A stretch of DNA of 64,000 bases from Limnephilus marmoratus. Lineage: Eukaryota; Arthropoda; Insecta; Trichoptera; Limnephilidae. Positions 20,755 through 31,325 of the stretch are shown here, piece after piece. The notes beneath the pieces were generated by a model that ran no database searches, had not been told where the DNA came from, and saw only the letters and a list, made by a program, of their open reading frames with translations. The translations under genes and the position numbers were made by a program. How positions within the stretch are numbered: position 1 is the first letter of the stretch; the number at the start of each line of letters is the position of its first letter. The stretch is taken from NCBI GenBank assembly GCA_917880885.1, contig OU862934.1:29248734-29312733 (forward strand), read 5' to 3'.

Positions 20755-20890
20755 AAATATAAATTAGTGGAAGAAAGTACAAAAGTGTTTTAATTTCAAA
20801 TTCTAATTATATTTTTTTGTTGAAAAGAGCCAATACGTCTAAAATTTGATTTAAAAATGACATATTTCTGGTTTCGTCTGGTTATTTCCT

Positions 20891-21374
20891 CTTAATGCAC
20901 AATTTTATTGGCTGCTATCTTTATGATACAAATAAATATTCATCTAAGATTAAAATTTATGATCAATGAGAAAACTCGTCAAGTTATATTATATTTATCA
21001 TCATGAGGTATGCCGCTTTAAAATATGCATAAACGCCATTTATATCACATATTATTTATTTTATTAATTGATTTATTCATTTTGATGGCATGTGGAGCAG
21101 ATAGACTGGTATAAGAGTAGGGAAAATGCCGTGAAAGCAAATTGTAGAATAAGTCGAGGACGCCAGAAAAATACATGACAATGTCAAGTGAATCAAACGC
21201 TTGAGTCTGATTAAAAGATGAGGTTTTTTTTTCATTATTAGCGCAACGTTTAGAGGGTCTTTTAAGGCAATGAAGAAGAGGAGGTTCTGGGAACGAAAAA
21301 TGTGTGAGGGATTGGTAGAACCTGGGGATCAGCATCATTTATCATCAGTAAACATTTTTTACACTAGATTTTCA
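20891..21374. other. No gene seen
   Basis: No recurring repeat or ORF with family features. The 97-codon minus frame at 21045-21338 overlaps sequence resembling eroded SINE-L body (CTTTTAAGGCAATGAAGAAG) and is not a gene. Confidence 0.4.
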
Positions 21375-21750
21375 TAGAAAGCCCTGAGGTAAAAAAAATC
21401 CCTCAGGACCATTTGTCATTTTAAGGGATGCTGTGTTGAGGATCTTTTTATGCAGAGGAATGAGAGGAAGTTCTGGGAATTAGGGGTGGGTATGAATATG
21501 AGGCCAATGTATCCAAGAGTGACGGACATGTGAATCTATCCCTCCATCTGCGGTACAAGGTGATGGGTCGAGAGAATCCGCCCAGAGAGGTCAATAGGTC
21601 TCTTTCGATTGGTCTCTCTCGATCCGCAGTAGGAGGGCAAATGCATCAGCCGCCAAGTCTGCAACAAACTATGAACCCGGGCACCCCTGCACCCAAGTCA
21701 CCAAACGTAGCCAATAAATGGCTCCCGGGGTGGCGGTACCTTAACCGCCT
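21375..21750 (-). mobile_element. SINE-L copy 2
   Basis: Minus-oriented. Plus-strand landmarks: tail CCCTCAGGACCATTTGTC and GGGATGCTGTGTTGAGG; body CATCTGCGGTACAAGG and GGTCGAGAGAATCCG; head CACCAAACGTAGCC. Same order as at 47880-48305. Confidence 0.65.
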
Positions 21751-21789
21751 CCCTAGTTGGTACGTACGTTACAGACGAAGAATGAATAA

Positions 21790-23115
21790 ATGATTCAAGG
21801 GTTGTGAAATCCCTCTGCTTAAAACTAAGGCAGAGAATCCTAAAATGTTATGTGTGGTCGGTCTTGCTGTATGGATGTGAAACATGGACCTTGAAAGTAA
21901 ATACCATGAACAGGTTAGAGGCTTTTGAAATGTGGCTTCACCGGAGAATGCTCAAGGTCCCATGGACCGACATGATCCCCATCACAGAAATTCTCAGGCG
22001 GGCTAGAGCAGATAGAGAACTGCTTACATTGATAAAAATCAGGAAAATTTCATATCTTGGTCGTGAGGGAGCGGGAGACAGAAATGAAAGGCGTCCTGTC
22101 GAAGTGGCGAGTCAGTCGTTTATTGGCTACGTAGCGAAGGTCGGTGAAGCGGTAACATGATGTAATGCGGAGTGCCGTAGATGATGCTGCAGGCGTACGG
22201 AGGTGGAGATGGTGTGGTGAAGGTCAGCGAGTTGCTCGACACCATGGCGGTGGAGATGACCTATCTTCCAGGCCGTTGCTCGACGCTTTGAATCGCGGAG
22301 ATGAACAGTGTGTGGCTCGGTGAGCTGAGCCACCAGCAGGTAGTCCTGGCGAGGCGGAGCGTGTTTCATGGCAGCGAAGCACGGTGGGCTTCGGGGTGCC
22401 ATGAAGTGGTGAGCTGATCCCCGGACTGAAGGTGACGCAAGCCTTGTAAGTCGCGGGATGTTGCTGTTCTGCGGGGCTGAAGGCACGATGGGCCTTGTAG
22501 CTGAGACGTGGTGATGAACCTCGAGGAAGCTGCCCTGGATGCGTAGCGATGCCATGCAGGAGCACTTATTACATGTTGAGATGTTGGCCGACTGTAAGTG
22601 TGAGACTGAACTGGACTGAACTGCAGCGGGCGAGCGATCGGCTGCTTATATAGCCGCGGTAGAGTAACTACCTCGCGGTAGGTAATACGAGCCACTTCGA
22701 GAATATTCGGCGCCGTACAGATATTGTACGGTGCTGTCTCGAGACCTTTCTAGGCGGGGCGATATTATTATCGTCGGGCTGGCACGGCAGACGAGAATGT
22801 ACATCGCGGCCAGTATAGGTACGAAGGTACCTAGGCAAGTAGGTTTGCCGATGGGCGCGGATATTAGGAGATGTTTCTCGATTCCTCTTTTGGTGGCGAA
22901 ATTTATAATGATGTGTCGAGGGGAGAAGTACTATTTGCTCCATTTTATATTGAAAGATAGAGGGTCGCCGAGGGCCTGGTAGGAGACAAATGTCTAGACT
23001 GCGAAATATACGAGAATGGACCGGCATTAGAAGTGTGGAGGAGCTATTCCGGGCAGCGCAAGACAGAGAGACATTTTCAAGAGTGATCGTCAATGTCGGG
23101 GGGACCTGATAGAGC
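21790..23115 (+). pseudogene. RTE-like RT C-terminal fragment split by an LTR
   Basis: Left part (21804-22064) reads ILKCYVWSVLLYGCETWTL, RLEAFEMWLHRRMLKV, ILRRARADRELLTLI, KIRKISYLG. Coding similarity resumes at about 22905 with CRGEKYYLLHFIL, then after a one-base shift GRRGPGRRQMSRLRNIREWT and SVEELFRAAQDRETFSRV, stop near 23107. The two halves belong in sequence in RTE-type LINEs, so the ~840 bp between are an insertion. Catalytic RT is absent. Confidence 0.75.
22065..22904 (-). mobile_element. Probable solo LTR inside the RTE fragment
   Basis: GC-rich, non-coding and clearly inserted in the RTE C-terminus. On the minus strand it has a TATA box (GGCTATATAAGCAGCCG, about 22641-22657), a run of CAGTTCAGTC elements downstream resembling an initiator, and AATAAA at 22124-22119 about 500 bp further. 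That promoter-to-poly(A) order in ~840 bp fits an LTR. I could not find clean TG...CA ends or a target duplication, so the boundaries are approximate. Confidence 0.5.
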
Positions 23116-23329
23116 ACACAAAGAAGAAGAAAAAGGGTAGTAAGACAGTTGTTTGCGGACCATTCTCTCTGTCGACTCCTGCGTGGATATGTCGTGATTG
23201 TTAGAATTTTAATTCAAATTAACGTACCACATCTTCCCGAGACATCTTCGACTTTATAATTTATTCACTTTTACATTATTTATTATGGCAACACTCTTTT
23301 TTTTACACATTTTATAACCCAAGCGTTCC

Positions 23330-23372
23330 TCAATGACAAAGCGTCCCTTTCTTAATCTTATTTAACACGCTT
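23330..23372 (-). repeat. Small fragment of RTE-like LINE
   Basis: GCGTCCCTTTCTTAATCTTA matches the RTE-like fragments at 11990 and 62365. Only about 40 bp remain. Confidence 0.45.
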
Positions 23373-23374
23373 AT

Positions 23375-24311
23375 TAGTCCAGTAAAGGAAGGAGTTGTAG
23401 AGTGCGTGAGCAGGAACCTAAGCGATTCTTTCAGGACTTGTTTAGGGTGCTTAGGGTGTGAACATACTAAAAGTCCTGACGTCTAGGTGATGAGCTAGGA
23501 GGGGGAGGGGGGGGGGGGGAAGGTCCCGATTTTCGGGTTTCCGTTTATATCTCAAAAACGGTGCGTCGCAGAGGAAAACTTTTTAAGGATAAGTATAACC
23601 ATAAGACGACTAACCTAATCACCCATCACAATAATAATGATTATAAAATGAATTCCACTAATCATCTGCTCGAGAACAACTTACTTGCTCTCTTGCGTGC
23701 AAAAATTAATAAGGAATTTCCCATGAAGAAAAAACCCGTCTTAATAATTTGGTAAGAAAAAACAGCTTTTTCTGAAAATTACGACATTTTACGAAAAAAC
23801 TTAAAATTGCTGTAAATATTTACTGGTTGGAGATTTATTTACATATGTATATGTATTCTAAAAGGTAATAAAATTATTTACAACTTCTTTCAAATGAATT
23901 TCTTTCTTGTATCAATATTTTAGACGATATGAAGAAATGTTTGATGAAAAATGTGAGATAAAATGATTTTTTTCGAAAATATTGACATTTGTGGAGCGTA
24001 TAACTCAAAAACGGCTGGGATTTCCAAAATTACGTATAAAATAAAAGTTGTAGATAATTTTATGAACTTTTACTTATTCTAAAAAAGTTTTCCTCTGCGA
24101 CGCACCGTTTTTGAGATATAAACGGAAACCCAAAAATCGGGACCTTCCCCCCCCCCCTCCCCCCCCCCTCACCCCCCCTAGCTCACCACCTAGACGTCAG
24201 GACTTTTAGTATGTTCACACCCTAAGCATCCTAAACAAGTCCTGAAAGAATCGCTTAGGTTCCTGCTCACGCACTCTACACCTCCTTTTGGACCATTCGT
24301 TTACTGGACTA
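23375..24311. mobile_element. Foldback/TIR element with G-tract inside the arms
   Basis: Arms of about 225 bp (23375-23600 and 24080-24311) begin TAGTCCAGTAAA and match through GTAGAGTGCGTGAGCAGG, GAATCGCTTAGG-type and CTCAAAAACGGTGCGTCG segments. Each arm contains a pure G/C run (about 23500-23520; 24148-24178). The interior has no transposase. Flanking duplication is unclear. Confidence 0.7.
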
Positions 24312-25374
24312 TAGTATATCGACCATGCAACATCTTCTGAAATTTCAGAAAATCGTTTCTTTTCTATTAATTCAGCACTTAGTCTACTCCAAACCTTCCT
24401 ACAAAAATTCCAATATAAAATAAATTAAATAGGTATGTAGTATGTACCTTTCGGAAAAAACTCAATTTCCCCCCAAAGTTCCATAGAAGAAGTTTGAAAA
24501 ATAATCACCCGATATGTGAAGTATTTCTTGCCAAAAAGCAGTTAAAAAAATACCCTTAAATCACATTTCTTTTCCTCGAAACCATCGGCATTAAATATAT
24601 TAGATTGGATATCTTGTGGAATCAAAGATCGAATTCCGCAGAAAATTCTGGATGCTATTATAATGAAGAAGGTATGACGTCCAGTGGGCGATTCCGTGAC
24701 AGTTGATCCCCCGACAGTTGGCCCCCGGCATACTTATGCAAAATATGCAGTCGGCTTAGGTAAAATACGGTATACCTACTTACACAAAATATAACTAAGT
24801 GTCTCCGAAGGGTGTGCAGAAAGGATGTACCGCTGAATGACAAAAGTATAAAACGTATTTTTATAATACTACTTATCTGTAAATTATATATTTCACATTA
24901 TTTAATCAAATTTTGATTGAATGATTATTTAATGATTATAATAATGATTCGTTAATTGATTTCATGATTATATTTTAGTTTTAATGATTCTTGTTTAAAA
25001 CCCCTCCGAAAATCGCAAATATTCACTTATAATGTCTCAAACGAAATGTCCGTTTTTACGAAAACTTTGTGTTATTACCGCTTTACAATTAAAGCTCTAT
25101 AAATGAAACATTTCTGAACATAGCCGAATAGTAAAAACTGTTTTAGAAAGGTTACAAAACAAGCTTTTAAATTGTTATATTACAAATAAATATTAACATT
25201 TGTAAATATTAAAATTTACAATGCAAATATTAAAAAAAATGTAAAAATGACTCACGTGATGTTTTTATATGAAAACGGTGCTAAAATCACAGATTATGTA
25301 AACAACAATAAATTGTATAAATGTATAATAAACACTTTTGTCACCTCACTTTTTTATCATCTCATATAAAAATA
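24312..25374. other. No gene; short direct repeat at 24699-24731
   Basis: Mostly unassigned AT-rich DNA. CGTGACAGTTGATCCCCC is followed by CGACAGTTGGCCCCC, a near-repeat of 17 bp that looks like a MITE end remnant. Confidence 0.4.
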
Positions 25375-26235
25375 CAGGGTGGACCTTAACTGTTTTCGCG
25401 GATTGTTTCTTTATTTTTCGAACAATGCGTGGGGCGAGCGCGGTTCGGGGGGTATCGTTAGACGCGTTATTTCGTGGAAATTTTAGTCGCCTTGGAGCCA
25501 TTCATGGGAGAGCAGCGCGCATTTTGTGTTCGTGCATATTACATAAACAATTACTCCGTGACGATTTCTAGACGAATGTATCGTGCTCTTTTCGGTTTAC
25601 GAGACATTAATCAAGCACCAAGAGCAAAATCTATTCGGAAATGGACCAAAATGTTTGAGACAACCGGCTCAACAGTAAAAACAATTAATAAAGTCCGCCC
25701 GAAGTCAGCGAGGATACCAGAAGTTATTCAGCGTGTTAGTGAATCAGTGAGGGAAAATCCACAAGAAACTGCTCGCAAGAGAAGCCAAGCCTTATCTATC
25801 AAAAGGACCACTTTACAAAGAATTTTACGCCACGATTTACATCTAAAAGCTTATAAAATTCAACTGACGCAAGAGTTGAAGCCAAATGATACCGATTTTC
25901 GACTTAATTTTGCCAATGTGATGATGGAACATTTTGACAATTTTTTCAACATAATGTTCAGCGAGGAGGCCAATTTCCATATCAATGGCTATGTTAATAA
26001 ACAAAATTGCCGGTATTGGTCTGAGAATAGAAGAAGAAGAAGAAGAAGACCCCCCGACAGAAGCATCAACGTCCCTTGGATAGCCCGAAGGTCGTTGTGT
26101 GGGCTGCAATATCAGCTAGGTATCATTGGCCAATATTTCTTTGAAAACGAAAGGAGAGTTGCTATGACAGTGAAATCTAAGATTTATTGTCAGTTGCTTC
26201 AGAAGTTTTTTGAGAATTTTGGACGAATTGCTCTG
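25375..26235 (+). pseudogene. Tc1/mariner-superfamily transposase, decayed
   Basis: The element starts after TA with CAGGGTGGACCTTAACTG, a plausible left TIR; no matching right end is seen, so the 3' part is lost. The ORF (25474 on) has a helix-turn-helix segment (SIRKWTKMFETTGSTVK), a second one (TARKRSQALSIKRTTLQRIL) and the catalytic region FRLNFANVMMEHFDN, where the family's S-D-E-A-H-F is here SEEANF, i.e. the first catalytic Asp is Glu. A run of AGA codons at about 26031-26049 replaces normal sequence, and the conserved SPKVVVWAAISAR then reads in another frame. Not functional. Confidence 0.78.
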
Positions 26236-26269
26236 TATATGCTGTATATTCCTCCTACTCCTTCGTCCC

Positions 26270-26400
26270 ATATGTGATCTATGTTTAATATTTAAGTTTA
26301 GTATACATTTGATCCTGATGACATGAACATCGTTCACGAAACATGTAGATTGTTAAATAAAAGTGATGTAAACAAAGTTATTAGTCTTTTCATTAAAATA
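26270..26400 (+). repeat. Hammerhead-bearing repeat tail, type 2 (copy 1)
   Basis: Follows the broken mariner. Shares with 39460-39585 the hammerhead segment, TTAAATAAA and a downstream TTTTCATTAAA. The two copies are not otherwise related, so this is the conserved end of one repeat family. Confidence 0.6.
26311..26351 (+). ncRNA. Minimal hammerhead ribozyme-like motif, type 2
   Basis: GATC, CTGATGA, stem II TGAAC-ATC-GTTCA with unpaired flanking bases, GAAA, palindromic stem III ACATGT, A (giving GTA as the NUH triplet) and GATT pairing with GATC. Stem I is 4 bp including one G-U. Confidence 0.6.
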
Positions 26401-26469
26401 AATAATGCCATCGCAAAGTGAAAACCTTTCCGAAGAAGTTTTCTTCGAAAAATCAAAATTTTGTATTAT

Positions 26470-26938
26470 ACAACGTACATTTCAAATCAAATAATCCAGC
26501 AGTTAAATAAATCAATAAATTATCTGGGAAAGCTATGTTTCAGAATTTTAATTTTGGTTTAAATAAAATCATTTTAAAAAAGATCCGCACATGTGTTTTG
26601 TGACGAAAATACTTCAGATTTGTCTGTTTAATTATTCTTACAAACTAAATTTTTTTTGTGGTCTTATTTTGCTTAGACATTATTAAAAAATTATAAATAT
26701 CTATAATCAAAAAATAATTACAAAACGTACATAATTTTAATAGTTTTATCATCACGCCTTTCAGCATTTTTTAATGTAGGTGTAAATTAAAGCAAATTTT
26801 GAATGAAATAAAATCGATATTGTGTTATTATTTTAAAAAGCTGGTATGGGGAATAATTAATCTTTCTCATTGGAACCACCCTGTATGATTGTAAGAACAT
26901 CTTTCGACGAAATACGAAATCTCTGCCAAATGCTGGTT
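26470..26938 (+). mobile_element. MITE family B, copy 4 (5' eroded)
   Basis: Matches copies 1-3 from about TTATCTGGGAAAGCTATG to the end AATGCTGGTTAATGG. The family end CTGGTT is kept; the left end is not recognisable. Confidence 0.6.
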
Positions 26939-27500
26939 AATGGCCATTAAGGTCTCCAACGCACTGACGTTTATCAATTGAATAAGGCATTCACGACGTT
27001 TTTTGTTAAGACTGATAAAGCAGTAACAATGTGATGAAAATAAAATAAAAGGATACTACACGAACTACTGTGAATAAAGATTTGCCAAAAGGTCTCACCC
27101 AGTCTTATATAGATCTCTGGTTTACAATAGGAGTTGGCCTTTCTTGGATCGTGTCCTCGAGAAAACCCGAGCAAAAAGAAAGACGGGGGCGCGAGTAAGG
27201 GAAAACGCTTATTGCTGGGAAAGCCATAGGTTAGATTTTCCGCTGACACGGCGCGCAGGTGCGAACAAGTATTTTTGTTCTATAACCAAGTATTTAAGCC
27301 ATATTTGCGACGTTGCTTTTATTTTATTGATTTAAATCGAATAAAGTGAGCGTGGGTTTGTGAATTGGTTGATATACCAGTCTCAGGGAGAGATCGAATG
27401 CAGGTCATCGACGATCGTCTTAAAAATAGTTGATAAAAATCTTTTTCCCACACTTGTCTTGTATGTAAACGAAAAAAGCAAAAGATACAACTCGTAGAAC
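26939..27500. other. No gene seen
   Basis: No ORF with motifs. A 91-codon minus frame has no family features. Confidence 0.4.
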
Positions 27501-27514
27501 GTTGAATATCTTTA

Positions 27515-27725
27515 ATCATTTTCAACCCCCGACGCGACGTAAGGAGCGGTGTTATAAGTTTGAATTTCTGTGTGTGTATCTGTATGTCTGTCTGTGGCCT
27601 CGTAGCTCCTAAACAAATTGACCGATTACGATGTGTTTTTTTTGTTTGAAAGCTGACGTGATCGAGATGGTTCTTGGCTACAATTCGTGAAAATCTGTTC
27701 AGGCGTTTCAAGGTCATTGCTCTTT
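27515..27725. repeat. Possible dispersed repeat (single copy here)
   Basis: TTTCAACCCCCGACGCGACG and CGTAGCTCCTAAACAAATTG resemble a repeat I associate with many insect genomes. It occurs once here, so the class cannot be shown. Confidence 0.3.
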
Positions 27726-28195
27726 TCATTATTGTTGTTAGCTCCGGTAGGGATCTTAGATATACGCATAATGGGTATTTACTTTATTTTCAAACATATG
27801 AGTGTCTTCATATTTGAAAAAACAAATGTGTGCTGGAACCAATGAACTACTCTGATGATGAAGTTCGAAGGTAGGAGACAAAACCCTCGATTGTCTATTA
27901 GTAAACCCATCAAGTTTGGGCTCAGTAGATTCGTCTCAACTAGTACTGTTAATTTCTCCTGATGACGAGGACCTGATGCTGGAACTGGAAGGTGGCTGTA
28001 TAATAGGCCAGGATTCTTTAAATTTTTTAATTTTATCACTCAATTATCCTATGGACATTTCGCGAACGTATGTTTCTTTCGAATTGCAGAATTATTGTTG
28101 AATTGAAATGATATGAAAATATATCAAATGCACTATTTCATGAAACGTACATCAAGAAAATAAGATTAGTCTGAGGTAGACATTTAACATTACAT
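27726..28195. other. No gene seen
   Basis: Two short opposed frames (27779-28039 minus, 27916-28101 plus) have no recognisable motif. Confidence 0.4.
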
Positions 28196-28330
28196 GCTTA
28201 TTCATTATTGATCTCCTTTCCCTCTCTACTACCTTCAGCTTTACAACATACCCCAATTGGGGGGGGGCATAGTCTCACTGGCACCAGACGGGAGCAGCTG
28301 AAACTCTTGTGAGGTATTAGAGAGAGAGTG
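28196..28330 (+). repeat. Dispersed repeat family E, copy 1
   Basis: Shares ACATACCCCAATTGGGG, CTCACTGGCACCAGACGGGA and ACTCTTGTGAGGTATT with 37340-37470 (minus, with poly-A), 43110-43290 (minus) and 40150-40190 (plus fragment). Probably the 3' end of a LINE or SINE. Confidence 0.6.
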
Positions 28331-28420
28331 AAGTGCACATAAAAAATACTCTTTAAAAAAATCAAATATATACGTATGAACAACCTATCCAAGATGCTCA
28401 TTTTACATGACATATTATGT

Positions 28421-29406
28421 TTAACCCGGCGGTACTCGCTAGGTATTTACTAACATGAACACTCGCTACCGGGTAATTAATACCACAGAGTTTATTGCCG
28501 TTATTTTCAAAAACACGCTTAAGTTTCAATGTTTGACAATGTATTTGTATTATTGGTACTATTGTTCATAAATAAAACAAAAAATGCAAGTTTTAATGTA
28601 TATTTATTGGTTTTTGAGTTTATCCTAAAAAAATAATCAAAAAATCATTTTTTTCATAGTAATCTTACGAAAATCAACAATAATATTATTTTTTTTCTTA
28701 CAAATTTGGCAAAATTGAGATCGGTATCGAAAATAAACTAGGTACACTCCTAAAATACTAAAAAATAATGATACCTTTATACTGAGTGAACATTGAGATA
28801 ATCAACACTAAATAAACTGTTTCAAATATTTTGCTAAAAACGAAACTACTTCACTCTATCATAGCAATCCTCACATATTGAGGTTGTATGCTGGCGGCAT
28901 ATCTTTTTGGAGCACAATTCGCAAACCAACTTCTGAATCTGAAGGTAGACAGTCAAAAACATTTTCTGAATTTGAGGGCGCGCCTGAACTATCAGTTTCC
29001 TGTTCAGTTTCACTTTCGTGTTCACTATTCTCATCAAAATCTTCTATTTCTGACACCTTTTCTTCTCCGCTGTCTTATTCTTGAAGCAGCTCTTCTATTG
29101 TACTATCACTTTGAGGAATACTCATTTTATTACAGCTCGAAAACAAAAAACATAGTCATAAAAATATCGAAAAATAATGGAACAAGGATCGTCGCTACCG
29201 GGTATTTTTTACCCATACTCACTTTACACGTCTGTCATTAACAAGCGCCGTGCGTGAACTGACCCCCCCGTGGGGTGAGGGTGTGTGAACTATCGGTTTG
29301 AAGGTACTTAGAATCTTGGGTTGCCAGAACGCGTAGAAAAAAAAATACAACCAATTTTTTGTACTCTGTGGTATTTTTTACCCGGTAGCGAGTATCGCCG
29401 GGTTAA
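28421..29406 (-). mobile_element. piggyBac deletion derivative
   Basis: Bounded by TTAA on both sides (28421-28424 and 29403-29406), followed by CCCGGCGRTACTCGCT inverted ends and a sub-terminal CTACCGGGTA...ACCACAGAG block on each side. TTAA target and CCC-starting TIRs are diagnostic of piggyBac. The interior is ~1 kb instead of ~2.5 kb. Confidence 0.85.
28846..29125 (-). pseudogene. piggyBac transposase with only its two ends left
   Basis: From ATG at 29125 (minus) the frame gives MSIPQSDSTIEELLQE then TAA at 29077-29075, then an acidic stretch (EIEDFDENSEHESETEQETD) typical of piggyBac N-termini. In a second frame the last residues are CELCSKKICRQHTTSICEDC, the Cys/His-rich C-terminal domain that binds the TIR, then a stop near 28857. 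The DDD catalytic core between is deleted. The product cannot transpose but shows the parent's ends. Confidence 0.78.
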
Positions 29407-29864
29407 AATCAAGTATCCGAGGCTAAGTTAGTTACAGAAAAAAGAAAACGTGTGAGATAGGATAAAAACTGGTAAAAATCCTCGAAAAAGTAAAGACGAA
29501 TTTCTACGATCTTCCTGTTTATAGCTGGGTTCATAGCATTATACATTACTTCATAAAACAAGATTCCCTTAGAAAAAACGCAAGGCGAACTCCACGTTTA
29601 TTTCATCAAAAATGTGTAAAATTCCAGAAATCCTAAATTTGATGAGTTTTTCCGGGTGAAAAATGATGTTCACTATTAACCCTTACGTTTCAACCCTTCC
29701 CCACCCCGACACTCCTTAAAACCCTTGCTTTATCTCCTGGTTTGTCTACTTCTGAAATATTTGTGGACCATGGGTTTTTTCTATGCTCTTGTCTGTGGTT
29801 TATTCGTTGTTTAAGGCGATAGTCTTGCCAGCGGAATGATTGTTCTTTGTTTATTAGATCAATT
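29407..29864. other. No gene seen
   Basis: Unassigned. Confidence 0.4.
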
Positions 29865-30100
29865 ATCATTGAAGTGAAATCTTATTGAGCACCATTGTGA
29901 TTTGAAGCTCGATGAAACGAAAAATAGCGACACTAAAAAGTGACAAACACATACATCCACAAGATTTAGCCTGTGAGAGAATGATATAGTGTAATCGGTC
30001 TCCTCTTTGTGCGGTGCTTCGTAGCCTATCGGTCTCCTCTTTATGCGGTGATACGTAGCCTCCTCACTCTTGTCTACTTTAGTTTTCTAAAGGTTTCACT
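29865..30100 (-). repeat. Satellite-like monomer S, single copy
   Basis: One near-complete ~235-bp unit in reverse, with AAAAATAGCGACACTAAAAA, CCTCTTTGTGCGGTG and CTTTAGTTTTCTAAAGGTTT. An internal ~30-bp segment (CGGTCTCCTCTTTRTGCGGT) is duplicated. Compare the tandem array at 41133-41668. Confidence 0.65.
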
Positions 30101-30765
30101 TCTACCTGAGTTTTTTTATTATTTATTTCGTCATTTTCGTCACAAATTACCTTACCATTGTAATAATACAGGATCTAATGCTGAATTATATGCCATAACA
30201 AATCGCCTGCATATGCTTGGTTAAAAATATGTTGCTGATGATGGGAAAAAATATTGAAAGATTATCAACATGCAAACATTATTTAATTAAAGCTGTTTGT
30301 CATTGTTTCTCATTTGGATTATAATCAAATATACTTTGAACGTTTATATTCTTCATCAATTTTTACTTCTGGAATTTTTTAATTTAATTTACGACGTACT
30401 TTACGTAGTAATTTTTAGTTCATAATATCTTGTATATAATCATGTATATGAGGTTTTCTTTTTCTTCATATTTGTAATTATAATAGCTTACTCTTTTTAC
30501 TTTATGCTGTAACTTAAATATGCGCCTTTTAATTTTTTGTCATGTGAATATTTTTTTCTTAACTATGTATATTCTTTATCCATTTCAAATTATTAGAATT
30601 CCTATGTAAAAACCGTTAATCGGCGTTAATTCAAAATATATAAATACGAGTATATTAAAAATAGACATGGCACGATCAAGTGAATCACATACTGGAGTCG
30701 GATCTCGATAAGAGTTAGAATAGTAGAAGTGCAGAAATAGCTTTAATATATTTTTCTTCGTGTTT
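30101..30765. other. No gene seen
   Basis: Very AT-rich, no motif. The short minus ORF at 30585-30863 only codes for LINE sequence at its N-terminus (next feature). Confidence 0.4.
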
Positions 30766-30769
30766 ATTC

Positions 30770-31325
30770 TATTTTTAGGGTTGCTATTTGTAGGGTCTTC
30801 TGAGGAAAGGAAGGAAAGAACACGGGTCTCGAAAATACCCATGTTGAAGGACGGAGGAAACACAGAGGGCGGCAGATCGTTCTGCAGTCAAGCTGCTGAA
30901 TTCAAGAACAAGTCGTAGTAACGACGCGGTCACATGTGACAAGTTTCAATTGTGAATAAATTAGGGCGCGTGTTTAGCGTGCTTCCCAATTATGCACCGG
31001 TGCGAAAGGGTTCAATGAGGCTAGTTCCTCATATTATCTTTCAGTGAAATACCGGTAGAAAAGGGTTAGTATTCCCACCTGAAGCATGTACTCCAAAGAT
31101 TGGAATCCGAGTGTTACGATAGGGAAATTTGGAAAACGGACCGTCATTTTTGTACATATTGTAGCAGATATTAATTATAGGTAAGATATCAATTACATCT
31201 AAGAAACTTCCTTTGTACTTTCTCCAAGCGGCATAAGTTAAACGTGTAAATAGGAGACCACACAGTAGATGCATATTCTAGCTGCGGCTTTACAAGAGAG
31301 CAGTAAAGTAGTTTTGGTGGAGAAT
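30770..31325 (-). pseudogene. LINE C-terminal fragment (same family as 13906)
   Basis: Plus-strand landmarks TTGCTATTTGTAGGGTCTTC, GAGGAAACACAGAGGGCGGC, CACATGTGACAAGTTTCAAT and CCGGTAGAAAAGGG parallel 16040-16330. On the minus strand this reads through the thumb/C-terminal region of the CR1/Kiri-like RT with many stops and indels. Confidence 0.65.

Larger units (their letters stand above)
20193..20806. mobile_element. Foldback element with ~250-bp arms, nested in MITE B
   Basis: Arms 20239-20490 and 20557-20807 are ~98% identical inverted repeats around a 66-bp spacer. The 12-bp TTATATTTTTTT occurs on both sides of the insertion (20181-20192 and 20807-20818), the likely target duplication in the host MITE. 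One side has 46 extra bp outside the arm. Each arm holds a hammerhead-like motif, suggesting Penelope-type origin rather than a cut-and-paste MITE. Confidence 0.75.
19604..20890 (-). mobile_element. MITE family B, copy 3, interrupted
   Basis: Starts AACCAGCCAGCGGCCGAG and ends ACATATTTCTGGTTTCGTCT with a further CTGGTT at about 20882. It is split at 20192/20807 by the foldback element described next; the two halves join cleanly when compared with copy 2. Confidence 0.7.

Noticed and set aside
22127..22695. Three overlapping minus ORFs of over 100 codons
   Set aside because: Open only because the probable LTR is GC-rich; no retroviral or other motif in any frame.
27848..27880. Hammerhead-like CTGATGATGAAGTTCGAAGG
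   Set aside because: Core GAAA is not followed by a foldable stem III and NUH site; similarity may be chance or full decay.
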